A DNA stretch of 64,000 nucleotides from Eubacterium maltosivorans (GCF_002441855.2 NZ_CP029487.1:186001-250000); one strand, 5' to 3'; shown: positions 26,965 through 36,424, counted from the stretch's first letter. Numbers and translations are program-made. Notes: generated from the sequence alone by a model not told the origin.

Positions 26965-29688
26965 ATGGATTTTCGGGATGAACGTCCAAATCCGGAACGT
27001 TTACTGGAAGAAATAAACGAGGAAGAACGGCGCAGCAGAGAAGATGAAGAGGGTATCGGGCATCTGAAAATCTTTTTTGGTTATTGCGCTGGTGTAGGCA
27101 AAACCTATACAATGCTGGAAGAGGCGCAGCAGCTTTATAAGAAGGGTGTGAATGTACTGGTAGGCTATGTGGAGCCCCATACCCGTCCCGAGACCATGGC
27201 AATGCTTGAGGGACTGCCTGCAATCCCGCCTCAGGTGGTGGATTATAAAGGCATCACCCTCAGAGATTTTGATCTGGACAAGGCGCTTGAACAAAAGCCA
27301 GAGGTCATTATCGTCGATGAGTTTGCCCACACCAATCCGGAGGGCTTTCGCAATAAAAAGCGGTATCAGGATATCGAGGAGCTGCTGAATGCGGGCATTG
27401 ACGTGTATACCACTGTCAATGTCCAGCATATTGAGAGCCTGAATGATGTGGTCAGCAGCATTACCGGGATCATTGTCCATGAACGTGTGCCGGATTACAT
27501 TTTTGATAAAGCAGATAAAATTAAGCTGGTGGACATTGATCCCGAGGAACTTCTGAAGCGTTTTGAGGAGGGAAAGGTCTACGCGCCGGAAAAGGCAGAT
27601 CTGGCGAAAAGGCGGTTTTTTACCGTTGAGAACCTGAACGCCCTGCGTGAAATCGCCATGCGTAAGGCGGCAGACCGCATTGTCAGCGGCGCCGGCACGA
27701 AAAAGAAGAAGGTGCCCTTTTCTAAAATGCTGGTATGCGTGGGGCCGTCGCCTTCGTCGTCGCATTGCATACGGACCACAGCCAGGATAGCCGACGCTTT
27801 CCACATTCCGTGGGTCGCATTGTATGTTAAAACCTCAGACCGAACCTATGCGGATATCAGCGAGCGCAAAAACCTGCAAGATAACATGAACTTGGCCGAG
27901 CAGCTGGGTGCGGAGATTGTCACCATGCAGGGCGATGATATGGCCATGGTAATATCCGAGTACATCAAGCAGTCTGGGATTACCAATGTTGTAATCGGCA
28001 AAGGGAGAAACAAGCCAAATCCTTTTAAAGAGGATCTGGAAGATCAGCTTTTAAGCATGAACCCTGGCATTGAGATACACATTGTGCCGGACAGCCAGGC
28101 CGAAAAAAATGGCGGCAGTATTCCCAAAAAGCGGCTGAGCTGGCTGAGTAAGCGCATATTGAGCCTGCATTTTTCATTGAAGGATTTTGGGAAAACCGTT
28201 TTGATGCTGTTGCTGGCAACGGTGGTCTCGTTTGGGCTCAGAGACCTTAATCTGGGTGACCAAAACATTATCATGGTTTATATTCTTTCGATTCTGGTGA
28301 TTTCCAGATTAACCGTTGGATATTTATATGGTGTATGCGCCTCTGTTTTCGGCGTACTGCTTTTTAACTTTTTCTTTACAGAGCCTTACTTCACCTTTAA
28401 TGCCACCAATCCGACCTACCCGGTAACTTTTATCGTGATGCTCTTGGTAGCATTGATGACGAGTGCGCTGACCAATGGGATTAAGGTTCAGGCCAAAATG
28501 GCAGTGATGAATGAAAGACGCACTGAGATTCTTTATGAGCTGAGCAAAAAGCTGCTGATTACCCGCGGCCTTGAGAATATTGTCACGCTAACAAATGAAT
28601 CTCTGACCTCAATTTTTGAGCGTTCTGTTATTTTTTATACGCAGAATCCAGATGAAAAGAACTGTGGAACTTTTATGCAGGGGCCGGAGCACACAAGCGG
28701 CAGCTTCATGCAGTCCAAGGAAGAGGAAGCAGTGGCTCACTGGGTATTTCAAAACAAGAAAGCGGCCGGAAACGGCACAGACACGCTGGTGGGCGCAAAG
28801 GGATTTTATATGCCGGTTGTCTCACAGGACAGGGTCTTAGGCGTTATTGGCGTTTCCTGCGTCGAGGAGATGCTTCCGCCAAAGCGGCGGGCATTTTTAA
28901 AAATGATCGTGTCACAGGTTGCCATGGCTCTTGAACGGCAGCGGCTTTCTGATGAACAGGGAAAGGCGCGTCTGGAAACAGAAAAGGAAAAGATGCGGAG
29001 CAATTTTCTCAGAGCCATTTCCCATGACCTGCGGACACCGCTGACCGGCATCCTGGGCTCCAGCTCGGCGCTGCTCGAAAATATCGGAGAACTGGATATC
29101 CCGACGCAGAAAAAGCTTTTGCGTGATATCAAGGATGATTCTGAGTGGATTATCCGCATGGTTGAGAACCTGCTTTCCGTGACGCGCATCGGAGAGGGAA
29201 AGGTTGATTTGAAGAAGCATCCCGAGGCGGTAGAGGAGATTGTCGGCGAGGCTGTCGCCATTATCCGCAAACGCTTTGATCATACGGACATTAAGGTTGA
29301 GGTGCCGGATACCCTTTTGATGGTATCCATGGACGGCACGCTGATTGAACAGGTCATGATCAACCTGATGGAAAACGCCATAAAGTACGCGGGTTCTCAT
29401 CCCGTTTTAGATGTAAAGGTGCAGAATTTAGGGACAAAAGCCCGCTTTATCGTGGGTGATAATGGAGAGGGAATCTCCGAGACCATGCTGCCGCATATTT
29501 TTGAAGGCTACATGGGTGATGATGAAAAGAGCAGCGATTCACGCCGCGGCATGGGAATTGGTCTGACCATTTGCAAATCCATTGTTGATGCCCACGGCGG
29601 TACATTGAAAGCTAGAAATAAACAAGAAGGCGGGGCAGAGTTCAGTTTTGAACTGCCCGTAGAGGAGGATGACAATAATGAGTCATAA
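26965..29688 (+). CDS. kdpD: Osmosensitive K+ channel sensor histidine kinase KdpD
   Basis: 907 residues. Order: KdpD N-terminal domain with Walker A GYCAGVGKTYTM (39-50) and Walker B VIIVDEFAHTNPEG; USP-like domain from about 254 (MLVCVGPSPSSS); four membrane helices (about 405-505); GAF (about 525-665); HisKA with phosphoacceptor H687 in RAISHDLRTPLTG; HATPase with NLMENAIKY, VGDNGEGIS and GMGIGLTICKSIV. It phosphorylates KdpE under K+ limitation. In Firmicutes, cyclic di-AMP binds the USP domain of KdpD; the SxS and xxALY parts of that motif are present in similar spacing here. GTGGAGG precedes ATG 26965. Confidence 0.96.
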   Translation: MDFRDERPNPERLLEEINEEERRSREDEEGIGHLKIFFGYCAGVGKTYTMLEEAQQLYKKGVNVLVGYVEPHTRPETMAMLEGLPAIPPQVVDYKGITLRDFDLDKALEQKPEVIIVDEFAHTNPEGFRNKKRYQDIEELLNAGIDVYTTVNVQHIESLNDVVSSITGIIVHERVPDYIFDKADKIKLVDIDPEELLKRFEEGKVYAPEKADLAKRRFFTVENLNALREIAMRKAADRIVSGAGTKKKKVPFSKMLVCVGPSPSSSHCIRTTARIADAFHIPWVALYVKTSDRTYADISERKNLQDNMNLAEQLGAEIVTMQGDDMAMVISEYIKQSGITNVVIGKGRNKPNPFKEDLEDQLLSMNPGIEIHIVPDSQAEKNGGSIPKKRLSWLSKRILSLHFSLKDFGKTVLMLLLATVVSFGLRDLNLGDQNIIMVYILSILVISRLTVGYLYGVCASVFGVLLFNFFFTEPYFTFNATNPTYPVTFIVMLLVALMTSALTNGIKVQAKMAVMNERRTEILYELSKKLLITRGLENIVTLTNESLTSIFERSVIFYTQNPDEKNCGTFMQGPEHTSGSFMQSKEEEAVAHWVFQNKKAAGNGTDTLVGAKGFYMPVVSQDRVLGVIGVSCVEEMLPPKRRAFLKMIVSQVAMALERQRLSDEQGKARLETEKEKMRSNFLRAISHDLRTPLTGILGSSSALLENIGELDIPTQKKLLRDIKDDSEWIIRMVENLLSVTRIGEGKVDLKKHPEAVEEIVGEAVAIIRKRFDHTDIKVEVPDTLLMVSMDGTLIEQVMINLMENAIKYAGSHPVLDVKVQNLGTKARFIVGDNGEGISETMLPHIFEGYMGDDEKSSDSRRGMGIGLTICKSIVDAHGGTLKARNKQEGGAEFSFELPVEEDDNNES

Positions 29689-30373
29689 AGCGTTAGTACT
29701 CTTAGTTGAAGATGAAAAAGGAATAAGGAATTTTATCTCCACAGTTCTCGATGTCAATAATTACCGCGTAGTGGAGGCGAGAGACGGAAAGGAAGCCCTT
29801 GAGCTTTTTACTTCGCGGTGCCCGGATTTAATCCTGCTGGATCTTGGACTTCCGGATATGGACGGCATAGAGGTTTTAAAAACCATCCGGGGCTGGTCTG
29901 GCATACCGATTATCGTTGTCTCGGCAAGGGGCCATGAGCGCGAAAAAGTCGAGGCGCTCGACCTTGGAGCAGATGATTACATCACCAAACCGTTCGGGAC
30001 TTCGGAGCTGCTGGCCCGTATCCGCACAGCCATGCGCCATCAGCAGGTGACAGTGGAGGTGCCGGAGAGAACGATCTTTTCTGTGGGGGACCTGACCATT
30101 GATTTTGATAAAAGGCTGGTGACCCTGAATGATAATCCAGTCCATTTTACGCCCATCGAGTACAAAATACTTGAGATTTTGACTCAGTATCCTGGAAAGG
30201 TGGTCACCTATGATCAGATTATTAAAGACATATGGGGGCCATATACCAATGAGAATCAGACGCTTCGGGTAAATATGGCAAACATCCGCCGGAAAATTGA
30301 GAAAAACCCTGCGGAGCCCAAGTATATTTTGACAGAGGTGGGCGTAGGATACCGGTTTGTAGATGAGATATAG
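29678..30373 (+). CDS. kdpE: Response regulator KdpE
   Basis: 231 residues, OmpR/PhoB type. Receiver domain with acidic pocket VEDEK and phosphoacceptor D55 in LILLDLGLPDMDG, then a winged helix with FTPIEYKILEILTQYPGKV and TLRVNMANIRRKIEK. It activates kdpFABC by binding the site at 22368-22384 (inference from similarity of that site). ATG 29678 has GAGGAGG upstream and overlaps the kdpD end by 11 bases, so the two are coupled. Confidence 0.96.
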   Translation: MSHKALVLLVEDEKGIRNFISTVLDVNNYRVVEARDGKEALELFTSRCPDLILLDLGLPDMDGIEVLKTIRGWSGIPIIVVSARGHEREKVEALDLGADDYITKPFGTSELLARIRTAMRHQQVTVEVPERTIFSVGDLTIDFDKRLVTLNDNPVHFTPIEYKILEILTQYPGKVVTYDQIIKDIWGPYTNENQTLRVNMANIRRKIEKNPAEPKYILTEVGVGYRFVDEI

Positions 30374-30393
30374 GCTTTGAAGAAGCCATTGAG

Positions 30394-30431
30394 AAACTTC
30401 AGAATGCGCTGCGGCGCTCTGAAGTTTTTTT
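30394..30431 (+). terminator. Rho-independent terminator of the kdp locus
   Basis: AACTTCAGA pairs perfectly with TCTGAAGTT, with an inner GC-rich extension, followed by TTTTTTTATT. Confidence 0.9.
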
Positions 30432-30614
30432 ATTATGAGAGCGGCCATACTGCTTTTACCATCGCCTGTTCTTGCGCCAGCTTGTAAAAACAGATATAAT
30501 ATTACACTACAGACCATTGACAAATAAAGGGCTGGCATGGCATCAGCTTTTCCCTTTGCCAGCACAAAAGTCATATTGTCGCAATGGGCTGAAAAAGAAA
30601 ACAGGTGAATGATC

Positions 30615-31820
30615 ATGAAAAAAAATATGGAGGACCTCATTATTATCGGCGGCGGGGCTGCTGGTCTGGCCGCGGCGGTTACGGCCAAACGTGCCGCGCC
30701 GTCTATGCGGGTCACAGTGCTTGAAAAAAAAGATAAACCAGGCAGAAAGCTCAGGGCCACTGGAAATGGCCGATGTAATATCACGAATACAGCCCTGGCG
30801 ACAGCCCCAACGACCATTGCTTTTTTTGAGTCGCTGGGAATCCCCGCGCGGGAGGACAGCGAGGGAAGGGTTTATCCCTTTTCAGAAAGTGCACCGCGGG
30901 TGGCAGATGTTTTTACAGAGCATCTGAAAGCCCTTGGCGTGAATCTGTGGACTAATGCTCCGGTCAGGGGCCTTTTGGTTGAGAAGGGCTGTTTTACTGT
31001 GGATGTTGAAAAGGAACAGCTTTTTGGAAAAGCAGTTATTCTGGCCACTGGTGGAAAGGCGGGGCCCTCCTATGGGTGTAGCGGCGATGGATATGCTCTG
31101 GCAAAGGCCCTGGGGCATAATGTGACCAAAACACTGCCGGTTTTGACGGGAATTTGCTGTGCGGAGATGCCGGAAGCCTTAAAGGGGATCCGGGTAAAGG
31201 GAAAGCTGAGCCTGAACTGCCGCGATCAGGTGGTCTTTTCGGAGCAAGGGGAAATCCAGTTTACCGACTATGGCATTTCGGGTATCTGTGTTTTTAATCT
31301 GAGCCGTTATCTAAAATATCTGGGAGAGGAAAAGCTTGAGCCCTATACAATATATCTCGACCTTGCGCCGGAAAGGAGCTTTGCTTCAATGCTTTTTTCA
31401 TGGCGTCAGGACAGTGTGCTCGGAGGGAAGACCTGCACAGATGTCGTATCCGGAATGATCAAGCCGCCACTGGCGGCGCTGCTGCTTAAGCAGGCGAGTA
31501 TCAATGAGAAAAGGAAGCTTTCAGAGCTTTCGGAGTCTGAAATATTCATGCTGGATGAACATTTGCACCTTCTGAGCTTTAAGCCAGTTTCCACCATGGG
31601 CTTTAAGATGGCCCAATGCACGGCAGGCGGTATTAAAGCCAATGAGGTAGATGAAAAAACACTGGCGTCAAAAATAATGCCAGGTCTCTATTTTGCCGGG
31701 GAAATTCTGGATTACGACGGCCCTTGCGGCGGTTATAATCTGGATCATGCTTTCAATACAGGGCGCCGCGCCGCTGAGGCCGCAGCGGCCGCATTCCTGC
31801 AGGGAGGCCATCATGTATAA
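30615..31820 (+). CDS. NAD(P)/FAD-dependent oxidoreductase, HI0933/BaiN family
   Basis: 401 residues. FAD-binding Rossmann motif LIIIGGGAAGLAAAVTAKR at the N-terminus, KPGRKLRATGNGRCNITN typical of the HI0933 (YhiN/BaiN) family, a central beta-rich insertion, and a C-terminal TAGGIKANEVDEKTLASKIMPGLYFAGEILDYDGPCGGYN dinucleotide-binding end (two blocks). Members are flavoproteins of unclear role; BaiN has been linked to bile-acid dehydroxylation, but that cannot be assumed here. ATG 30615 is preferred to 30609 because AGGTGA touches the latter. It overlaps the next gene by 8 bases. Confidence 0.87.
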   Translation: MKKNMEDLIIIGGGAAGLAAAVTAKRAAPSMRVTVLEKKDKPGRKLRATGNGRCNITNTALATAPTTIAFFESLGIPAREDSEGRVYPFSESAPRVADVFTEHLKALGVNLWTNAPVRGLLVEKGCFTVDVEKEQLFGKAVILATGGKAGPSYGCSGDGYALAKALGHNVTKTLPVLTGICCAEMPEALKGIRVKGKLSLNCRDQVVFSEQGEIQFTDYGISGICVFNLSRYLKYLGEEKLEPYTIYLDLAPERSFASMLFSWRQDSVLGGKTCTDVVSGMIKPPLAALLLKQASINEKRKLSELSESEIFMLDEHLHLLSFKPVSTMGFKMAQCTAGGIKANEVDEKTLASKIMPGLYFAGEILDYDGPCGGYNLDHAFNTGRRAAEAAAAAFLQGGHHV

Positions 31821-33384
31821 TTATCGAATCACCAATATTCGTCTGGAGCTGAACCAGGGCTGGAGCGCGCTGCCTGAAAAGGTGGAGAAAGCCTGTGGCC
31901 TCAGCGCTGGAACCCTTGCCGAATCGGACATTGCGGTCCGCAAAGAATCGCTGGATGCCCGGAAAAAAAAGGATATCCACCGGGTGCTCACCCTTGATTT
32001 CAAGTATTGTGGAAAGCTTCCTGCGCGTGGTCGGAAGAGAGTGTCAGCTGCGCCAGATCTGAGGCCAAGAGCCATTGCGCCAGGAGAAAAGCCGCTGGCA
32101 GGCCGTCCCCTGGTAGTCGGCTTTGGTCCATGCGGTATTTTTGCCGCGCTCTCATTGGCTGAAGCGGGCTATGCGCCCATTGTTGTGGAACGGGGGCGCC
32201 CCATGGAACAGCGTGTGGCCGATGTGGATGCTTTCTGGCAAGAAGGAAAGCTCGATCCTGAATCCAATGTGCTGTTTGGAGAGGGCGGCGCCGGAACTTT
32301 TTCCGACGGCAAGCTGACCACGGGAATCAAGGATCCCCATATTCATCAGGTGCTTACTTCCTTTGTGGATGCCGGGGCGCCGGAGGATATCGCCTATGCT
32401 CAAAAGCCACATATCGGGACAGACATTCTCCGTAAAGTTGTGGTAGCGTTGAGAAAACGCATTGAGGCAGCAGGCGGAGAAATCCATTTTAACACACAGA
32501 TGACAGGCTTTGAGCAAAATGAGAATGGCGAACTGGTTTCAGTAGAGCTGAAAACCGGAGAAGAGAAATGGAAACACAGCACAAACGCTGTTGTACTGGC
32601 CTTAGGGCACTCCGCGAGGGATACGTTCCGCGCTTTAAAGGATATGGGCATCCCGATGGCGCAGAAACCGCTGTCCATCGGGGTGCGTCTGGAACATCCC
32701 CAGCGCATTATCGACCAGGCCCAGTACGGCGGTCAGACCGGCCTTCCTCCGGCGAGCTATAAGCTTTCCTGCCGCGCGCAGAATGGACGGGGCGTTTACT
32801 CCTTCTGCATGTGTCCGGGCGGTGAGGTGGTGACAGCTTCCACGCAACCGGGCATGGTCTGTGTCAATGGTATGAGCAACCGAAACCGCGACAGCGGTAC
32901 TGCCAACGCCGGAATTTTAGTAGATGTCCGGACAACGGATTTTCCGTCAACGGATGTTCTGGCAGGCATTGAATTCCAGGAATACTGGGAGCGGCGTGCC
33001 TTTGAATATGGAGGCGGCCGGTTTGCGCCGCCAAGATGCAGTTTTGCAGAGTTTCGCGATAATACCGGAAGGGGGCCGGAGGTTGCAGCGTGCCTGCCGG
33101 ATTTTGCAGCGGAGGCTCTGAGAGAAGCCATACCGGTATTCGGTAAGCGGATCAGGGGCTTTGACTCGGACAAGGCGTGTGTTACAGCTGTGGAAACCCG
33201 GAGCTCATCACCGGTGCGTATTCTCAGAAACGATGATTACGAAAGCGCGCTTAAAGGGCTCTACCCTGCCGGTGAGGGGGCGGGATACGCTGGAGGGATC
33301 ACCAGCGCTGCCTGCGATGGCCTCCGCGTGGCTGAAGCGATTGTCAGAAGGTTTGCGCCCTTTCTGGATAAAGTGAAGCTTTGA
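31813..33384 (+). CDS. FAD-dependent dehydrogenase (COG2509-type)
   Basis: 523 residues. An N-terminal ferredoxin-like domain of about 90 residues (YNYRITNIRLELNQG, ALDARKKKDIHRVLTLDF-like) precedes an FAD-binding domain with LVVGFGPCGIFAALSLAEAGY, VVERGRPMEQRV, VLFGEGGAGTFSDGKLTTGIKD and a C-terminal PAGEGAGYAGGITSAACDG. This architecture defines a broad family of uncharacterised flavoproteins in anaerobes. Translation is coupled to the preceding flavoprotein: ATG 31813 lies inside its end and GGGAGG is just upstream. Joint function of the two flavoproteins is plausible but unproven. Confidence 0.88.
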   Translation: MYNYRITNIRLELNQGWSALPEKVEKACGLSAGTLAESDIAVRKESLDARKKKDIHRVLTLDFKYCGKLPARGRKRVSAAPDLRPRAIAPGEKPLAGRPLVVGFGPCGIFAALSLAEAGYAPIVVERGRPMEQRVADVDAFWQEGKLDPESNVLFGEGGAGTFSDGKLTTGIKDPHIHQVLTSFVDAGAPEDIAYAQKPHIGTDILRKVVVALRKRIEAAGGEIHFNTQMTGFEQNENGELVSVELKTGEEKWKHSTNAVVLALGHSARDTFRALKDMGIPMAQKPLSIGVRLEHPQRIIDQAQYGGQTGLPPASYKLSCRAQNGRGVYSFCMCPGGEVVTASTQPGMVCVNGMSNRNRDSGTANAGILVDVRTTDFPSTDVLAGIEFQEYWERRAFEYGGGRFAPPRCSFAEFRDNTGRGPEVAACLPDFAAEALREAIPVFGKRIRGFDSDKACVTAVETRSSSPVRILRNDDYESALKGLYPAGEGAGYAGGITSAACDGLRVAEAIVRRFAPFLDKVKL

Positions 33385-33505
33385 AAACATGAATATGAGC
33401 CGATAGATAAAAAAAACACATAAGTCGCTTACATTTTATCTTTAATCGCTATGAGGTTTATGCTACACTTAGCTTATAAATTTGTTTAGTGAGGAGATGC
33501 TTAAT

Positions 33506-33718
33506 ATGTTAGGAAAGAAGCCGATTTTAAAATTTGTCAAGGTACAGGGTGAGGATGCGCCAACCGAATTTCTGGAAATGGAGCTTACTGAGTTCACCTG
33601 GCCTAAAGGCGGTGTCGGCATTTGTCCGGTATGCGGCGCTAAAGTAAATGGCAATGGAAAAGACTGGGTTTGTGAAAACGAAGAATGCGGTCTGCATTTA
33701 AACGGTCCTATTTTTTAG
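33506..33718 (+). CDS. Small zinc-ribbon protein
   Basis: 70 residues, MLGKKPILKFVKVQGEDAPT onwards, ending in a four-cysteine ribbon CPVCGAKVNGNGKDW then CENEECGLHLNG. The spacing C-x2-C-x12-C-x4-C fits a zinc ribbon. The function is unknown. ATG 33506 has GAGGAG nine bases upstream. It is a single gene ended by a terminator. Confidence 0.75.
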   Translation: MLGKKPILKFVKVQGEDAPTEFLEMELTEFTWPKGGVGICPVCGAKVNGNGKDWVCENEECGLHLNGPIF

Positions 33719-33727
33719 CAGGTAAAA

Positions 33728-33753
33728 GAATGCCTCTCGGGGCATTTTTTTAA
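33728..33753 (+). terminator. Rho-independent terminator of the zinc-ribbon gene
   Basis: AATGCC / GGCATT stem with TCTCGG loop, followed by seven T. Confidence 0.8.
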
Positions 33754-33763
33754 TGTCCGATAA

Positions 33764-33792
33764 AGTAAAAACCCCTGGTACAATACCAGAGG
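33764..33792 (-). terminator. Orphan minus-oriented terminator-like hairpin
   Basis: CCTCTGGTA-TTG-TACCAGGGG followed by TTTTTAC when read on the minus strand. No minus-strand gene ends here, so it may stop antisense transcription from the uppS region. The rest of the 340-base gap (33793-34001) is AT-rich and shows nothing I recognise before the uppS promoter. Confidence 0.5.
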
Positions 33793-34001
33793 CCTTTGGG
33801 AAATGTGTGAAAATGAGAATTATATAATATAGCACGTTTTACGAAAAATGTAAAGGGCTCTTGGATAAAAAATAACATATTTTTTATTAAGTATAACATT
33901 AATATAATAAGGTTTGTTCTACATGGGTAATGGGTATTGAATGTTAACTTTATTTTGAAGCTTAAACAAAAGATAAATTATTAATCTGTCCGAAGTGTTA
34001 A

Positions 34002-34030
34002 TTTACAAAAGAGCTCAAATAGATTATAAT
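34002..34030 (+). promoter_or_regulatory. Sigma-A promoter of uppS
   Basis: TTTACA at 34002-34007, 17-base spacer, perfect TATAAT at 34025-34030. The uppS start follows 30 bases later. Confidence 0.8.
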
Positions 34031-34059
34031 GTTACAAGATACAATGAATGAGGTGTGAC

Positions 34060-34776
34060 ATGGGAATAGAAGACTATAATATATCAGAAGAAAATATGCC
34101 GGTGCACGTTGCCATTATTATGGACGGCAATGGGCGTTGGGCCAAACAGCGCAGAAAACCAAGGCTGTTTGGCCATAATGCCGGGATGAAGGCATTGCAT
34201 AATACGGTGCACCTGGCCTCTGATATGGGAATAAAAATACTGACAGTGTACGCTTTTTCTACAGAAAACTGGAAGCGCAGTCAGGAAGAGGTCGACGGGC
34301 TAATGCGGATCGCTGTCGAATATTTTATGAAGGAAATCGCAGAGCTGCACCGCAACCATGTGAAGGTTCGGATCATCGGTGAAAAGAGCCGTCTACCGAA
34401 GGATGTTCAGAAATCAGCGGCTAACGCGGAGTCTCTGACAAAGGACAATGACGGTTTGATTTTAAACGTCGCTTTAAATTATGGCGGACGGGATGAAATT
34501 GTGCACGCGGTCAGGGAAATTATGGCGGAAGGGACAGCGCCGGAGGATGTGACTGAGGAGATGATCTCAGCCCACTTGTATACAAGAGATCTGCCGGACC
34601 CGGATATTATGATCCGGACCGGCGGAGAAAGCCGTCTCAGCAATTTTCTGCTCTGGCAGAACGCTTACACGGAGTTTTTCTTTGATGATATCTGGTGGCC
34701 GGATTTTGACGACGACGCCTTTTATAAGCTGATAGAGGCTTATCAGCAGAGAAACAGACGCTTCGGCACGGCTTAG
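34060..34776 (+). CDS. uppS: Isoprenyl transferase (undecaprenyl diphosphate synthase)
   Basis: 238 residues. Cis-prenyltransferase motifs: VAIIMDGNGRWAKQR (catalytic D22), FGHNAGMKAL, LTVYAFSTENWKRS, LNVALNYGGRDEI and DPDIMIRTGGESRLSNFLLWQ with AYTEFFFDDIWWPDF. It makes C55 undecaprenyl diphosphate for cell-wall synthesis. GAGGTGTG precedes ATG 34060. It is the first gene of uppS-cdsA-rseP, with cdsA 13 bases on. Confidence 0.96.
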   Translation: MGIEDYNISEENMPVHVAIIMDGNGRWAKQRRKPRLFGHNAGMKALHNTVHLASDMGIKILTVYAFSTENWKRSQEEVDGLMRIAVEYFMKEIAELHRNHVKVRIIGEKSRLPKDVQKSAANAESLTKDNDGLILNVALNYGGRDEIVHAVREIMAEGTAPEDVTEEMISAHLYTRDLPDPDIMIRTGGESRLSNFLLWQNAYTEFFFDDIWWPDFDDDAFYKLIEAYQQRNRRFGTA

Positions 34777-34789
34777 GCGGGAGGTTGAG

Positions 34790-35593
34790 ATGCAAAAGAG
34801 AGTATTGACGGCAGTTGTTGGATTGCCTGTTCTTTTCGGTTTGCTCTATCTGGGTGGTTACTTTCTCTTTGTGGCCTGTCTCGTGCTTTCTGGAGTTGCT
34901 TTGATTGAATTTTCAGGCGCCTTTAACCGGCAGCTTGAGAACAAGATCAGCCTGCCCTTTGTTGAGATTTTGAGTGTGATTATTCTGGTATCCATGAAGC
35001 TGGACTACTATTCGCTGGTTCCGACGCTCATGGTCGTCATGATCATTGTATTCTGTTTTGAAATATTAAATGGAAAAACAGATATTTACCGCGGGATTAT
35101 AACGTTTTTTGGATTGATTTACATTCCAGTGCTGTTTGGTTATCTGATGATGTTTGAAAATATTAAGCTGGGCATCTACTATATGTGGATGGTTTTTGTC
35201 ATTGCGTTTTCGACCGATACGGCGGCCTATTTTGTCGGGCGCGCCATCGGTAAAACAAAGCTGGCGCCGGAGATAAGCCCTAAAAAGACCATTGCCGGAG
35301 CCGTTGGCGGTTTGATTACCTCGGCTGTCTGCATGGTGCTTTACGGCGTCATCATGAAATTTGGCTTTCAGATGGATCTGCCGGTTTATTTATATGCGGC
35401 GGTCGGCTTTGTGGGCTCCATTGCGGGCCAGTGCGGCGATTTGACAGCCTCCATGATTAAACGTAAGATGGGCATTAAGGATTTTGGAAAGATACTGCCT
35501 GGACATGGCGGCATTTTAGACCGCTTTGACAGCATTCTTTTTATCATTCCCCTTGTTTATATTTTCGCAACCTACACCGCTGGACTTGCGTGA
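34790..35593 (+). CDS. cdsA: Phosphatidate cytidylyltransferase
   Basis: 267 residues with seven to eight membrane helices. It forms CDP-diacylglycerol from phosphatidate and CTP. The conserved elements are STDTAAYFVGRAIGKTKLAP, SPKKTIAGAVGG and the C-terminal signature KRKMGIKDFGKILPGHGG with LDRFDSI. GGGAGGTTGAG precedes ATG 34790. Confidence 0.95.
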   Translation: MQKRVLTAVVGLPVLFGLLYLGGYFLFVACLVLSGVALIEFSGAFNRQLENKISLPFVEILSVIILVSMKLDYYSLVPTLMVVMIIVFCFEILNGKTDIYRGIITFFGLIYIPVLFGYLMMFENIKLGIYYMWMVFVIAFSTDTAAYFVGRAIGKTKLAPEISPKKTIAGAVGGLITSAVCMVLYGVIMKFGFQMDLPVYLYAAVGFVGSIAGQCGDLTASMIKRKMGIKDFGKILPGHGGILDRFDSILFIIPLVYIFATYTAGLA

Positions 35594-35605
35594 GGTATTA
35601 AAATT

Positions 35606-36424
35606 ATGACTATATTAACAAATGTGTTGATGGTTCTGCTGACACTGCTTATTTTATCCATACTGGTAGTGGTTCACGAATGGGGCCATTTTATCGCCGC
35701 CAGAAAGGTTGGCGTTTTCGTCGAGGAATTTTCCATTGGCATGGGTCCGCTGGTTTATTCAAAGCAGGGGAAGGAAACCCAGTTTTCGATTCGGGCGCTG
35801 CCGCTGGGCGGCTTCTGCAAAATGCGAGGAGAGGGCGATACTGGTGAGTCGGATGAGGACACAGCGGCAGAGGACGCTGAGGTTCGGGAACCGATCGACC
35901 CGGATGATCCCAGAAGCTTCTCCAACAAGACAAAGGGACAGCGCTTTATCATTTTAGTGGCTGGCGCGGCCATGAACATCGTGTTCGCCTTTGTGCTGCT
36001 GGTGCTGATTTATCTGTTTAAAGGAGCCAATATTTTACAGGCCTTAGGCCTTGGCCTGGAAACTACAGGCAAATTTGGGATCACCATCTACCAGAGCCTC
36101 TATATGCTGGTGACCGGACAGGTGGGGATGAACGATGTGGCAGGCCCTATCGGCATGGTCAGCATGGTGCACGACTTTTTCCAGTATGGAATCATTGCGC
36201 TGATGTCTTTTACGGCTTTAATTTCAGTCAATTTGGGCGTCATCAATTTACTGCCGCTGCCGGCGCTTGACGGTGGACAGATTATGATTATCATTATCGA
36301 AAAGCTGGTTGGACGGGATCTTGATCCTAAAAAAGCAAACATGATCAATTACATCGGTTTTATGGCCCTGATGCTTTTGGCTGTGGTCATTGCGGTGAAT
36401 GACGTGATGCGGATAATCGGCTGA
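35606..36424 (+). CDS. rseP: RIP metalloprotease RseP-like, without a PDZ domain
   Basis: 272 residues, membrane-embedded site-2 protease. Zinc motif HEWGHF (H24, E25, H28) lies in the first helix and the third ligand motif NLLPLPALDGGQ near residue 215. Family members are usually 340-450 residues and carry one or two PDZ domains between helices 2 and 3. Here helix 2 (FIILVAGAAMNIVFAFVLLV) is followed after about 25 residues by the next helix region, so the PDZ is absent. An acidic loop (GDTGESDEDTAAEDAEVREP) precedes helix 2. The gene follows cdsA by 12 bases, where dxr usually stands. Intramembrane proteolysis of anti-sigma factors or signal peptides is expected. Confidence 0.9.
   Translation: MTILTNVLMVLLTLLILSILVVVHEWGHFIAARKVGVFVEEFSIGMGPLVYSKQGKETQFSIRALPLGGFCKMRGEGDTGESDEDTAAEDAEVREPIDPDDPRSFSNKTKGQRFIILVAGAAMNIVFAFVLLVLIYLFKGANILQALGLGLETTGKFGITIYQSLYMLVTGQVGMNDVAGPIGMVSMVHDFFQYGIIALMSFTALISVNLGVINLLPLPALDGGQIMIIIIEKLVGRDLDPKKANMINYIGFMALMLLAVVIAVNDVMRIIG

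Noticed and set aside
30615-31820. Bile-acid 7-alpha-dehydroxylation gene baiN
   Set aside because: The protein is of the same family, but no other bai gene is present, and the family is widespread with unknown roles.
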